DNA from: Hydractinia symbiolongicarpus
Taxonomy: Eukaryota; Cnidaria; Hydrozoa; Anthoathecata; Hydractiniidae
Assembly (NCBI RefSeq): GCF_029227915.1
Contig: NC_079884.1
Span: 2,792,001-2,856,000, forward strand
Length of the DNA: 64,000 nt
Reading direction: 5' to 3'
The notes beneath the pieces are model-generated. The model searched no databases. It was not told the DNA's origin and worked only from the letters and a program-made list of their open reading frames with translations. This document shows positions 39,848 to 53,819 of this stretch, in pieces; position 1 is the first letter of the stretch; the number at the start of each line of letters is the position of its first letter. A program made the position numbers and the translations under genes.

Positions 39848-42081
39848 CGCGCTGAAGATATAGAGACAGTTTCAAAAACTCCATTTCATTGACTTTCTAA
39901 CGGTGTCAATCGGTTTGAGTTACAACGGTTGCGTCACACATTCGTACCAACATGTATTTAGTGATTTTTTTCGGATATTCCTAAGTTGTATCGTTTTCAA
40001 CAGTCAAACGATTGACTGTGGGACTTAATTGAACTGATTTTGGACTTTGATCTTATAAATGTTATAAATGAGTCATTTTGACTACAAGAAATAACATTCT
40101 TCTTAATTTGACATGGTTGCTGGAACTCAGCGATTACACTGGGCGCTGTTGTAACGCTTTATTTAAAAATTAAGATAAATAAGTCATTTTATACTGTCGG
40201 ACCAATCCTAGCCGTTATAGCGCGCTGAAGAAGTAGAGACAGTTTCAAAAGTTACACTTCAATGATTTTCTAACAGTGTCAATCCGTTTGAGTTACAACG
40301 GTTGCGTCACACATTCGTACCATTATGCACTTAACGATGTTTTTCGGATATTCCTAAGTTGTATCGCTTTCAACAGTCAAACGATTGACTGTGGGACTTA
40401 ATTGAACTTATTTTGGACTTTGAGCTTATAAATATTATAAATGAGTCATTTTGACTACAAGAAATAACATTCTTCTTAATTTGACATGATTGCTGGAACT
40501 CAGCGATTACACTGGGCGCTGTGGTAACGCTTTATTTAAAAATTATGATGAATAAATCATTTTTTACTGTGGGACTAATCCTAGCCGTTATCGCGCGCTG
40601 AACAAGTAGAGACAGTTTCAAAAGCTACATTTCATTGATTTTCTAACGGTGTCAATCCGTTTGAGTTACAACGGTTGCGTCACACATTCGTACCAACATG
40701 TATTTAGTGATTTTTTTCCGATATTACTAAGTTGTATCGCTTTCAACAGTGAAACGATTGACCGTGGGACCTAATTGAACTGATTTTGGACTTTGACCTT
40801 ATAAATGTAATAAATAAGTCATTTTGACTACAAGAAATAACATTCTTCTTAATTTGACATGATTGTGGGAACTCAGCTGCTGCACAGGACCCTGTGGTAG
40901 CGATTCATAAAAAATTTAGAAGAATAAGTCATTTTTACTGTGGGACCAATCCTAGCCATTAGCGCGCGCTGAAGATATAGAGACAGTTTCAAAAACTCCA
41001 TTTCATTGACTTTCTAACGGTGTCAATCGGTTTGAGTTACAACGGTTGCGTCACACATTCGTACCAACATGTATTTAGTGATTTTTTTCGGATATTCCTA
41101 AGTTGTATCGCTTTCAACAGTCAAACGATTGACTGTGGGACTTAATTGAACTGATTTTGGACTTTGATCTTATAAATGTTATAAATGAGTCATTTTGACT
41201 ACAAGAAATAACATTCTTCTTAATTTGAAATGGTTTCTGGAACTCAGCGATTACACTGGGCGCTGTTGTAACGCTTTATTTAAAAATTAGGATAAATAAG
41301 TCATTTTATACTGTCGGACCAATCCTAGCCGTTATCGCGCGCTGAAGAAGTAGAGACAGTTTCAAAAGTTACACTTCAATGATTTTCTAACAGTGTCAAT
41401 CCGTTTGAGTTACAACGGTTGCGTCACACATTCGTACCATTATGCACTTAACGATGTTTTTCGGATATTCCTAAGTTGTATCGCTTTCAACAGTCAAACG
41501 ATTGACTGTGGGACTTAATTGAACTTATTTTGGACTTTGAGCTTATAAATATTATAAATAAGTCATTTTGACTACAAGAAATAACATTCTTCTTAATTTG
41601 ACATGATTGCTGGAACTCAGCGATTACACTGGGCGCTGTGGTAACGCTTTATTTAAAAATTATGATAAATAAATCATTTTTTACTGTGGGACTAATCCTA
41701 GCCGTTATCGCGCGCTGAACAAGTAGAGACAGTTTCAAAAGCTACATTTCATTGATTTTCTAACGGTGTCAATCCGTTTGAGTTACAACGGTTGCGTCAC
41801 ACATTCGTACCAACATGTATTTAGTGATTTTTTTCCGATATTACTAAGTTGTATCGCTTTCAACAGTGAAACGATTGACCGTGGGACCTAATTGAACTGA
41901 TTTTGGACTTTGACCTTATAAATGTAATAAATAAGTCATTTTGACTACAAGAAATAACATTCTTCTTAATTTGACATGATTGTGGGAACTCAGCTGCTGC
42001 ACAGGACCCTGTGGTAGCGATTCATAAAAAATTTAGATGAATAAGTCATTTTTACTGTGGGACCAATCCTAGCCATTAGCG
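39848..42081. repeat. 1117-bp trimer, two copies (p1x-s4u-g3v)
   Basis: Monomers at 39848, 40221 and 40594 are repeated at 40965, 41338 and 41711. Shared markers are ctgtcggacc, taacagtgtc, accattatgcac, ttgagcttataaatatt, the gaacaag front and the gattgaccgtgg block. The preceding end reads gccgttag in copy 1 and gccattag in copy 2. Confidence 0.92.
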
Positions 42082-44317
42082 CGCGCTGAAGATATAGAGA
42101 CAGTTTCAAAAACTCCATTTCATTGACTTTCTAACGGTGTCAATCGGTTTGAGTTACAACGGTTGCGTCAGACATTCGTACCAAAATGTATTTAGTGATT
42201 TTTTTCGGATATTCCTAAGTTGTATCGCTTTCAACAGTCAAACGATTGACTGTGGGACTTAATTGAACTGATTTTGGACTTTGACCGTACAAATGTTATA
42301 AATGAGTCATTTTGACTACAAGAAATAACATTCTTCTTAATTTGACATGATTGCTGGAACTCAGCGATTACACTGGGCGCTGTTGTAACACTTTATTTAA
42401 AAATTAAGATAAAAAAGTCATTTTATACTGTGGGACCAATCCTAGCCGTTATCGCGCGCTGAAGAAGTAAAGACAGTTTCAAAAGCTACATTTCATTGAT
42501 TTTCTAACGGTGTCTATCCGTTTGAGTTACAACGGTTGCGTCACACATTCATACCAACATGTATTTAGTGATTTTTTTCCGATATTCCTAAGTTGTATCG
42601 CTTTCAACAGTCAAACGATTGACTGTGGGACTTAATTGAACTGATTTTGGACTTTGATCTTATAAATGTTATAAATGAGTCATTTTGACTACAAGAAATA
42701 ACATTCTTCTTAATTTGACATGGTTTCTGGAACTCAGCGATTACACTGGGCGCTGTTGTAACGCTTTATTTAAAAATTAAGATAAATAAGTCATTTTATA
42801 CTGTCGGACCAATCCTAGCCGTTATCGCGCGCTGAAGAAGTAGAGACAGTTTCAAAAGTTACACTTCAATGATTTTCTAACAGTGTCAATCCGTTTGAGT
42901 TACAACGGTTGCGTCACACATTCGTACCATTATGCACTTAACGATGTTTTTCGGATATTCCTAAGTTGTATCGCTTTCAACAGTCAAACGATTGACTGTG
43001 GGACTTAATTGAACTTATTTTGGACTTTGAGCTTATAAATATTATAAATAAGTCATTTTGACTACAAGAAATAACATTCTTCTTAATTTGACATGATTGC
43101 TGGAACTCAGCGATTACACTGGGCGCTGTGGTAACGCTTTATTTAAAAATTATGATAAATAAATCATTTTTTACTGTGGGACTAATCCTAGCCGTTATCG
43201 CGCGCTGAACAAGTAGAGACAGTTTCAAAAGCTACATTTCATTGATTTTCTAACGGTGTCAATCGGTTTGAGTTACAACGGTTGCGTCACACATTCGTAC
43301 CAACATGTATTTAGTGATTTTTTTCCGATATTACTAAGTTGTATCGCTTTCAACAGTGAAACGATTGACCGTGGGACCTAATTGAACTGGTTTTGGACTT
43401 TGACCTTATAAATGTAATAAATAAGTCATTTTGACTACAAGAAATAACATTCTTCTTAATTTGACATGATTGTGGGAAATCAGCTGCTGCACAGGACCCT
43501 GTGGTAGCGATTCATAAAAAATTTAGATGAATAAGTCATTTTTACTGTGGGACCAATCCTAGCCATTAGCGCGCGCTGAAGATATAGAGACAGTTTCAAA
43601 AACTCCATTTCATTGACTTTCTAACGGTGTCAATTGGTTTGAGTAACAACGGTTGCGTCAGACATTCGTACCAAAATGTATTTAGTGATTTTTTTCGGAT
43701 ATTCCTAAGTTGTATCGCTTTCAACAGTCAAACGATTGACTGTGGGACTTAATTGAACTGATTTTGGACTTTGACCGTACAAATGTTATAAATGAGTCAT
43801 TTTGACTACAAGAAATAACATTCTTCTTAATTTGACATGATTGCTGGAACTCAGCGATTACACTGGGCGCTGTTGTAACACTTTATTTAAAAATTAAGAT
43901 AAAAAAGTCATTTTATACTGTGGGACCAATCCTAGCCGTTATCGCGCGCTGAAGAAGTAAAGACAGTTTCAAAAGCTACATTTCATTGATTTTCTAACGG
44001 TGTCTATCCGTTTGAGTTACAACGGTTGCGTCACACATTCGTACCAACATGTATTTAGTGATTTTTTTCCGATATTCCTAAGTTGTATCGCTTTCAACAG
44101 TCAAACGATTGACTGTGGGACTTAATTGAACTGATTTTGGACTTTGACCGTACAAATGTTATAAATGAGTCATTTTGACTACAAGAAATAACATTCTTCT
44201 TAATTTGACATGATTGCTGGAACTCAGCGATTACACTGGGCGCTGTTGTAACGCTTTATTTAAAAATTAAGATAAAAAAGTCATTTTATACTGTGGGACC
44301 AATCCTAGCCGTTATCG
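42082..44317. repeat. 1490-bp tetramer, one and a half copies (p1x-g1x-s4u-g3v)
   Basis: Monomers at 42082, 42455, 42828 and 43201, then 43572 and 43945. The trimer of the previous block has gained a fourth monomer (g1x, with gaagaagtaaagac and tgtctatccg). New shared markers are cagacattcgtaccaaaatg, gaccgtacaaatg and ataaaaaagtc. The second copy stops after two monomers. Confidence 0.9.
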
Positions 44318-45061
44318 CGCGCTGAAGAAGTAGAGACAGTTTCAAAAGCTACATTTCATTGATTTTCTAACGGTGTCTATCCGTTTGAGTTACAACGGTT
44401 GCGTCACACATTCGTACCAACATGTATTTAGTGATTTTTTTCCGATATTACTAAGTTGTATCGCTTTCAACAGTGAAACGATTGACCGTGGGACCTAATT
44501 GAACTGATTTTGGACTTTGACCTTACAAATGTTATAAATGAGTCATTTTGACTACAAGAAATAACATTCTTCTTAATTTGACATGATTGCTGGAACTCAG
44601 CGATTACACTGGGCGCTGTGGTAACGCTTTATTTAAAAATTATGGTAAATAAATCATTTTTTACTGTGGGACCAATCCTAGCCGTTATCGCGCGCTGAAG
44701 AAGTAGAGACAGTTTCAAAAGTTACACTTCAATGATTTTCTAACAGTGTCAATCCGTTTGAGTTACAACGGTTGCGTCACACATTCGTACCAACGTGTAT
44801 TTAGTGATTTTTTTCCGATATTACTAAGTTGTATCGCTTTTAACAGTGAAACGATTGACTGTGGGACCTAATTGAACTGATTTTGGACTTTGACCTTGTA
44901 AATGTGATAAATAAGTCATTTTGACTACAAGAAATAACATTCTTCTTAATTTGACGTGATTGTGGGAACTCAGCTGCTGCACAGGACCCTGTGGTAGCGA
45001 TTCATAAAAAATTTAGATGAATAAGTCATTTTTACTGACGGACCAATCCTAGCCGTTAGGG
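44318..45061. repeat. Two hybrid monomers (g3z-like and s3v)
   Basis: Monomers at 44318 and 44691. The first joins the tgtctatccg front and gattgaccgtgg middle of the preceding block to a gctgtggtaacgc and attatggta rear. The second has ccaacgtgtattt and tgacgtgattg, which reappear in the monomer at 53260. Its end reads gttagggcgcgctg, a rare junction change. Confidence 0.85.
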
Positions 45062-47297
45062 CGCGCTGAAGATATAGAGACAGTTTCAAAAACTCCATTT
45101 CATTGACTTTCTAACGGTGTCAATCGGTTTCAGTTACAACGGTTGCGTCACACATTCGTACCAACATGTATTTAGTGATTTTTTTCGGATATTCCTAAGT
45201 TGTATCGCTTTCAACAGTCAAACGATTGACTGTGGGACTTAATTGAACTGATTTTGGACTTTAACCTTACAAATGTTATAAATGAGTCATTTTGACTACA
45301 AGAAATAACATTCTTCTTAATTTGACATGATTGCTGGAACTCAGCGATTACACTGGGCGCTGTTGTAACGCTTTATTTAAAAATTAAGATAAATAAGTCA
45401 TTTTATACTGTGGGACCAATCCTAGCCGTTATAGCGCGCTGAAGAAGTAGAGACAGTTTCAAAAACTACATTTCATTGATTTTCTAACGGTGTCAATCCG
45501 TTTGAGTTACAATGGTTGCGTCACATATTCGTACCAACATGTACTTAGTGATTTTCTTCCGATATTACTAACTTGCATCGCTTTTAACAAAGAAACGATT
45601 GACTGTGGTACTTAATTGAACTGATTTTGGACTTTGACCTTATAAATGTTATAAATGAGTCATTTTGACTACAAGAAATAACATTCTTCTTAATTTGACA
45701 TGATTGCTGGAACTCAGCGATTACACTGGGCGCTGTTGTAACGCTTTATTTAAAAATTAAGATAAATAAGTCATTTTATACTGTGGGACCAATCCTAGCC
45801 GTTATCGCGGGCTAAAGAAGTAGAGACAGTTTCAAAAGTTACACTTCAATGATTTTCTAACGGTGTCAATCCGTTTGAGTTACAACGGTTGCGTCACACA
45901 TTCGTACCATCATGCACTTAACGATGTTTTTCGGATATTCCTTAGTTGTATCGCTTTCAACAGTCAAACGATTGACTGTGGGACTTAATTGAATTTATTT
46001 TGGACTTTGACCTTACAAATGTTATAAATGAGTCATTTTGACTACAAGAAATAACATTCTTCTTAATTTGACATGATTGCTGGAACTCAGCGATTACACT
46101 GGGCGCTGTTGTAACGCTTTATTTAAAAATTAAGATAAAAAAGTCATTTTATACTGTGGGACCAATCCTAGCCGTTATCGCGCGCTGAAGAAGTAGAGAC
46201 AGTTTCAAAAACTACATTTCATTGATTTTCTAACGGTGTCAATCCGTTTGAGTTACAACGGTTGCGTCACATATTCGTACCAACATGTACTTAGTGATTT
46301 TCTTCCGATATTACTAACTTGCATCGCTTTTAACAAAGAAACGATTGACTGTGGTACTTAATTGAACTGATTTTGGACTTTGACCTTATAAATGTTATAA
46401 ATGAGTCATTTTGACTACAAGAAATAACATTCTTCTTAATTTGACATGATTGCTGGAACTCAGCGATTACACTGGGCGCTTTGGTAACGCTTTATTTAAA
46501 AATTATGGTAAATAAATCATTTTTTACTGTGGGACCAATCCTAGCCGTTATCGCGCGCTGAAGAAGTAGAGACAGTCTCAAAAGCTACAATTCATTGATT
46601 TTCTAACGGTGTCAATCCGTTTGAGTTACAACGGTTGCGTCATACATTCGTACCATCATGCACTTAACGATGTTTTTCGGATATTCCTAAGTTGTATCGC
46701 TTTCAACAGTCAAACGATTGACTGTGGGACTTAATTGAACTTATTTTGGACTTTGAGCTTATAAATATTATAAATGAGTCATTTTGACTACAAGAAATAA
46801 CATTCTTCTTAATTTGACATGATTGCTGGAACTCAGCGATTACACTGGGCGCTGTTGTAACGCTTTATTTTAAAATTATGATAAATAAATCATTTTTTTC
46901 TGTGGGACTAATCCTAACCGTTATCGCGCGCTGAACAAGTAGAGACAGTTTCAAAAGCTACATTTCATTGATTTTCTAACGGTGTCAATCCGTTTGAGTT
47001 ACAACGGTTGCGTCACACATTCGTACCAACATGTATTTAGTGATTTTTTTCCGATATTACTAAGTTGTATCGCTTTCAACAGCGTTTCGATTGACCGTGG
47101 GACCTAATTGAACTGATTTTGGACTTTGACCTTATAAATGTAATAAATAAGTCATTTTGACTACAAGAAATAACATTCTTCTTAATTTGACATGATTGTG
47201 GGAACTCAGCTGCTGCACAGGACCCTGTGGTAGCGATTCATAACAAATTTAGATGAATAAGTCATTTTTACTGTGGGACCAATCCTTGCCGTTAGCG
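45062..47297. repeat. Six-monomer unit (p1x-a2x-s4x-a2z-c4u-g3v)
   Basis: Monomers at 45062, 45435, 45808, 46181, 46554 and 46927. The order parallels the next five monomers, with a2z and c4u here replaced there by one a2u monomer. The junction at 45808 reads cgggctaaag. The c4u monomer at 46554 joins a c front to a type 4 middle, a combination seen only here. Confidence 0.85.
47083..47089. other. Possible 7-bp micro-inversion in one monomer
   Basis: The monomer at 46927 reads cagcgtttcgattgacc where its relative 1863 bp downstream reads cagcgaaacgattgacc (48946-48952). CGTTTCG is the exact reverse complement of CGAAACG, so one flip explains three base changes. Three independent A-to-T substitutions are the alternative. 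Confidence 0.6.
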
Positions 47298-49160
47298 CGC
47301 GCTGAAGATATAGAGACAGTTTCAAAAACTCCATTTCATTGACTTTCTAACGGTGTCAATCGGTTTGAGTTACAACGGTTGCGTCAGACATTCGTACCAA
47401 AATGTATTTAGTGATTTTTTTCGGATATTCCTAAGTTGTATCGCTTTCAACAGTCAAACGATTGACTGTGGGACTTAATTGAACTGATTTTGGACTTTGA
47501 CCTTACAAATGTTATAAATGAGTCATTTTGACTACAAGAAATGACATTCTTCTTAATTTGACATGATTGCTGGAACTCAGCGATTACACTGTGCGCTGTT
47601 GTAACGCTTTATTAAAAAATTAAGATAAAAAAGTCATTTTATACTGTGGGACCAATCCTAGCCGTTATCGCGCGCTGAAGAAGTAGAGACAGTTTCAAAA
47701 ACTACATTTCATTGATTTTCTAACGGTGTCAATCCGTTTGAGTTACAACGGTTGCGTCACATATTCGTACCAACATGTACTTAGTGATTTTCTTCCGATA
47801 TTACTAACTTGCATCGCTTTTAACAAAGAAACGATTGACTGTGATACTTAATTGAACTGATTTTGGACTTTGACCTTATAAATGTTATAAATGAGTCATT
47901 TTGACTACAAGAAATAACATTCTTCTTAATTTGACATGATTGCTGGAACTCAGCGATTACACTGGGCGCTGTTGTAACGCTTTATTTAAAAATTAAAATA
48001 AATAAGTCATTTTATACTGTGGGACCAATCCTAGCCGTTATCGCGCGCTAAAGAAGTAGAGACAGTTTCAAAAGTTACACTTCAATGATTTTCTAACGGT
48101 GTCAATCCGTTTGATTTACAACGGTTGCGTCACACATTCGTACCATCATGCACTTAACGATGTTTTTCGGATATTCCTTAGTTGTATCGCTTTCAACAGT
48201 CAAACGATTGACTGTGGGACTTAATTGAATTTATTTTGGACTTTGACCTTACAAATGTTATAAATGAGTCATTTTGACTACAAGAAATAACATTCTTCTT
48301 AATTTGACATGATTGCTGGAACTCAGCGATTACACTGGGCGCTGTTGTAACGCTTTATTTAAAAATTAAGATAAATAAGTCATTTTATACTGTGGGACCA
48401 ATCCTAGCCGTTATCGCGCGCTGAAGAAGTACAGACAGTTTCAAAAACTACATTTCATTGATTTTCTAACGGTGTCAATCCGTTTGAGTTACAACGGTTG
48501 CGTCACATATTCGTACCAACATGTACTTAGTGATTTTCTTCCGATATTACTAACTTGCATCGCTTTTAACAAAGAAACGATTGACTGTGGTTCTTAATTG
48601 AACTGATTTTGGACTTTGAGCTTATAAATATTATAAATGAGTCATTTTGACTACAAGAAATAACATTCTTCTTAATTTGACATGATTGCTGGAACTCAGC
48701 GATTACACTGGGCGCTGTGGTAACGCTTTATTTAAAAATTATGATAAATAAATCATTTTTTACTGTGGGACTAATCCTAGCCGTTATCGCGCGCTGAACA
48801 AGTAGAGACAGTTTCAAAAGCTACATTTCATTGATTTTCTAACGGTGTCAATCCGTTTGAGTTACAACGGTTGCGTCACACATTCGTACCAACATGTATT
48901 TAGTGATTTTTTTCCGATATTACTAAGTTGTATCGCTTTCAACAGCGAAACGATTGACCGTGGGACCTAATTGAACTGATTTTGGACTTTGACCTTATAA
49001 ATGTAATAAATAAGTCATTTTCACTAAAAGAAATAACATTCTTCTTAATTTGACATGATTGTGGGAACTCAGCTTCTGAGAAGGACCCTGTGGTAGCGAT
49101 TCATAACAAATTTAGATGAATAAGTCATTTTTACTGTGGGACCAATCCTAGCCGTTAGCG
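47298..49160. repeat. Five-monomer unit (p1x-a2x-s4x-a2u-g3v)
   Basis: Monomers at 47298, 47671, 48044, 48417 and 48790. The first carries cagacattcgtaccaaaatg, as in the 42-kb block. The last carries cagcgaaacg and cataacaaattt, also present in or near the monomer at 46927. Near 49078 tgctgcacagg is altered to ttctgagaagg. Confidence 0.85.
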
Positions 49161-50650
49161 CGCGCTGAAGATATAGAGACAGTTTCAAAAACTCCATTTC
49201 ATTGACTTTCTAACGGTGTCAATCGGTTTGAGTTACAACGGTTGCGTCAGACATTCGTACCAAAATGTATTTAGTGATTTTTTTCGGATATTCCTAAGTT
49301 GTATCGCTTTCAACAGTCAAACGATTGACTGTGGGACTTAATTGAACTGATTTTGGACTTTGACCTTACAAATGTTATAAATGAGTCATTTTGACTACAA
49401 GAAATAACATTCTTCTTAATTTGACATGATTGTGGGAACTCAGCGATTACACTGGGCGCTGTTGTAACGTTTTATTTAAAAGTTAAGATAAAAAAGTCAT
49501 TTTAAACTGTAGGACCAATCCTAGCCGTTATCGCGCGCTGAAGAAGTAGAGACAGTTTCAAAAGCTACATTTCATTGATTTTCTAACGGTGTCTATCCGT
49601 TTGAGTTACAACGGTTGCGTCACACATTCGTACCAACATGTATTTAGTGATTTTTTTCCGATATTACTAAGTTGTATCGCTTTCAACAGTGAAACGATTG
49701 ACCGTGGGACCTAACTGAACTGATTTTGGACTTTGACCTTATAAATGTAATAAATAAGTCATTTTGACTACAAGAAATAACATTCTTCTTAATTTGACAT
49801 GATGGCTGGAACTCAGCGATTACACTGGGCGCTGTTGTAACGCTTTATTTAAAAATTAAGATAAAAAAGTCATTTTATACTGTGAGTCCAATCCTACCCG
49901 TTATCGCGCGCTGAAGAAGTAGAGACAGTTTCGAAAATTACATTTCATTGATTTTCTAACGGTGTCAATCCGTTTGAGTTACAAAGGTTGCGTCACATAT
50001 TCGTACCAACATGTATTTAGTGATTTTCTTCCGATATTACTAACTTGCATCGCTTTTAACAAAGAAACGATTGACTGTGGGACTTAATTGAACTGATTTT
50101 GGACTTTGACCTTACAAATGTTATAAATGAGTCATTTTGACTAAAAGAAATAACATTCTTCTGAATTTGACATGATTGTGGGAACTCAGCTGCTGCACAG
50201 GACCCTGTGGTAGCGATTCATAACAAATTTAGATGAATAAGTCATTTTTACTGTGGGACCAATCCTAGCCGTTAGCGCGCGCTAAAGATATAGAGACAGT
50301 TTCAAAAACTCCATTTCATTGACTTTCTAACGGTGTCAATCGGTTTGAGTTACAACGGTTGCGTCAGACATTCGTACCAAAATGTATTTAGTGATTTTTT
50401 TCGGATATTCCTTAGTTGTATCGCTTTCAACAGTCAAACGATTGACTGTGGGACTTAATTGAACTGATTTTGGACTTTGACCTTACAAATGTTATAAATG
50501 AGTCATTTTGACTACAAGAAATAACATTCTTCTTAATTTGACATGATTGCTGGAACTCAGCGATTACACTGGGCGCTGTTGTAACGCTTTATTAAAAAAT
50601 TAAGATAAAAAAGTCATTTTATACTGTGGGACCAATCCTAGCCGTTATCG
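49161..50650. repeat. Four mixed monomers (p1x, g3x, a2v, p1x)
   Basis: Monomers at 49161, 49534, 49907 and 50278. Those at 49534 and 49907 carry gatggctgg and acaaaggttgcg, which recur 2235 bp later at 51769 and 52142. Both p1x monomers share cagacattcgtaccaaaatg. The tail at 49893 (gagtccaatcctacccg) has several private changes. Confidence 0.85.
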
Positions 50651-53630
50651 CGCGCTGAAGAAGTAGAGACAGTTTCAAAAACTACATTTCATTGATTTTC
50701 TAACGGTGTCAATCCGTTTGAGTTACAAAGGTTGCGTCACATATTCGTACCAACATGTACTTAGTGATTTTCTTCCGATATTACTAACTTGCATCGCTTT
50801 TAACAAAGAAACGATTGACTGTGGGACTTAATTGAACTGATTTTGGACTTTGACCTTACAAATGTTATAAATGAGTCATTTTGACTACAAGAAATAACAT
50901 TCTTCTTAATTTGACATGATTGCTGGAACTCAGCGATTACACTGGGCGCTGTGGTAACGCTTTATTTAAAAATTATGGTAAATAAATCATTTTTTACTTT
51001 GGGACCAATCCTAGCCGTTATCGCGCGCTGAAGAAGTAGAGACAGTCTCAAAAAGTACAATTCATTGATTTTCTAACGGTGTCAATCCGTTTGAGTTACA
51101 ACGGTTGCGTCACACATTCGTACCAACATGTATTTAGTGATTTTTTTCCGATATTACTAAGTTGTATCGCTTTCAACAGTGAAACGATTGACTGTGGGAC
51201 CTACTTGAACTGATTTTGGACTTTGACTTTATAAATGTGATAAATGAGTCATTTTGACTACAAGAAATAACATTCTTCTTAATTTGACATGATTGTGGGA
51301 ACTCAACGGTTGCACAGGACCCTGTGGTAGCGATTCATTTAAAAATTTAGATAAATAAGTCATTTTTACTGTGGGACCAATCCTAGCTGTTAGCGCGCGC
51401 TGAAGATATAGAGACAGTTTCAAAAACTCCATTTCATTGACTTTCTAACGGTGTCAATCCGTTTGAGTTACAACGGTTGCGTCACACATTCGTACCAACA
51501 GGTATTTGCTGATTTTTTTCGGATATTCCTAAGTTGTATCGCTTACAACAGTCAAACGATTGACTGTGGGACTTTATTGAACTGATTTTGGACTTTGACC
51601 TTATAAATGTTATAAATGAGTCGTTTTGACTACAAGAAATAACATTCTTCTTAATTTGACATGATTGCTGGAACTCAGCGATTACACTGGGCGCTGTTGT
51701 AACGCTTTATTTAAAAGTTAAGATAAAAAAGTCATTTTAAACTGTGGGACCAATCCTAGCCGTTATCGCGCGCTGAAGAAGTAGAGACAGTTTCAAAAAC
51801 TACATTTCATTGATTTTCTAACGGTGTCAATCCGTTTGAGTTACAACGGTTGCGTCACACATTCGTACCAACATGTATTTAGTGATTTTTTTCCCATATT
51901 ACTAAGTTGTATCGCTTTCAACAGTGAAACGATTGACCGTGGGACCTAATTGAACTGATTTTGGACTTTGACCTTATAAATGTAATAAATAAGTCATTTT
52001 GACTACAACAAATAACATTCTTCTTAATTTGACATGATGGCTGGAACTCAGCGATTACACTGGGCGCTGTTGTAACGCTTTATTTAAAAATTAAGATAAA
52101 AAAGTCATTTTATACTGTGAGACCAATCCTGGCCGTTATCGCGCGCTGAAGAAGTAGAGACAGTTTCAAAAATTACATTTCATTGATTTTCTAACGGTGT
52201 CAATCCGTTTGAGTTACAAAGGTTGCGTCACATATTCGTACCAACATGTACTTAGTGATTTTCTTCCGATATTACTAACTTGCATCGCTTTTAACAAAGA
52301 AACGATTGACTGTAGGACTTAATTGAACTGATTTTGGACTTTGACCTTACAAATGTTATAAATGAGTCATTTTGACTACAAGAAATAACATTCTTCTTAA
52401 TTTGACATGATTGCTGGAACTCAGCGATTACACTGGGCGCTGTGGTAACGCTTTATTTAAAAATTATGGTAAATAAATCATTTTTTACTGTGGGACCAAT
52501 CCTAGCCGTTATCGCGCGCTGAAGAAGTAGAGACAGTCTCAAAAAGTACAATTCATTGATTTTCTAACGGTGTCAATCCGTTTGAGTTACAACGGTTGCG
52601 TCACACATTCGTACCAACATGTATTTAGTGATTTTTTTCCGATATTACTAAGTTGTATCGCTTTCAACAGTGAAACGATTGACTGTGGGACCTACTTGAA
52701 CTGATTTTGGACTTTGACTTTATAAATGTGATAAATGAGTCATTTTGACTACAAGAAATAACATTCTTCTTAATTTGACATGATTGTGGGAACTCAACGG
52801 TTGCACAGGACCCTGTGGTAGCGATTCATTTAAAAATTTAGATAAATAAGTCATTTTTACTGTGGGACCAATCCTAGCTGTTAGCGCGCGCTGAAGATAT
52901 AGAGACAGTTTCAAAAACTCCATTTCATTGACTTTCTAACGGTGTCAATCCGTTTGAGTTACAACGGTTGCGTCACACATTCGTACCAACAGGTATTTGC
53001 TGATTTTTTTCGGATATTCCTAAGTTGTATCGCTTACAACAGTCAAACGATTGACTGTGGGACTTAATTGAACTGATTTTGGACTTTGACCTTATAAATG
53101 TTATAAATGAGTCGTTTTGACTACAAGAAATAACATTCTTCTTAATTTGACATGATTGCTGGAACTCAGCGATTACACTGGGCGCTGTGGTAACGCTTTA
53201 TATAAAAATTATGATAAATAAGTCATTTTTTACTGTGGGACCAATCCTAGCCGTTATCGCGCGGTGAAGAAGTAGAGACAGTTTCAAAAGTTACACTTCA
53301 ATGATTTTCTAACGGTGTCAATCCGTTTGAGTTACAACGGTTGCGTCACACATTCGTACCAACGTGTATTTAGTGATTTTTTTCCGATATTACTAAGTTG
53401 TATCGCTTTCAACAGTGAAACGATTGACTGTGGGACCTAATTGAACTGATTTTGGACTTTGACCTTGTAAATGTGATAAATAAGTCATTTTGACTACAAG
53501 AAATAACATTTTTCTTATTTTGACGTGATTGTAGGAACTCAGCTGCTGCACAGGACCCTGTGGTAGTGATTCATAAAAAATTTAGATGAATAAGTCATTT
53601 TTACTGTGGGACCAATCCTAGCCGTTAGCG
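50651..53630. repeat. 1491-bp tetramer, two copies (a2z-c3w-p5-variable)
   Basis: Monomers at 50651, 51024, 51396 and 51769 are followed by 52142, 52515, 52887 and 53260. The first three of each set match at 1491 bp, sharing acaaaggttgcg, tctcaaaaagtac and caacaggtatttgctg. The fourth differs: a3x in copy 1 and s3v in copy 2. The s3v monomer has the rare ccaacgtgtattt seen at 44.8 kb. Confidence 0.9.
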
Positions 53631-53679
53631 CGCGGTGAAGAAGTAGAGACAGTTTCAAAAGTTGCACTTCAATGATTTT

Positions 53680-53819
53680 CTAACGGTGTCAATCCGTTTG
53701 AGTTACAACGGTTGCGTCACACATTCGTACCAACATGTATTTAGTGATTCTAACGGTGTCAAACGGTTTGAGTTACAACGGTTGCGTCACACATTCGTAC
53801 CAACATGTATTTAGTGATT
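53680..53819. repeat. 70-bp tandem duplication, instance 1
   Basis: The stretch from ctaacggtg to ttagtgatt is present twice, at 53680-53749 and 53750-53819. The first copy has caatccg and the second caaacgg. The join reads ttagtgattctaacgg. Confidence 0.95.

Noticed and set aside
45050-45062. Telomere-like ttaggg in gttagggcgcgctg
   Set aside because: It occurs once, from a point change in the CG junction of a single monomer, and is not repeated in tandem.
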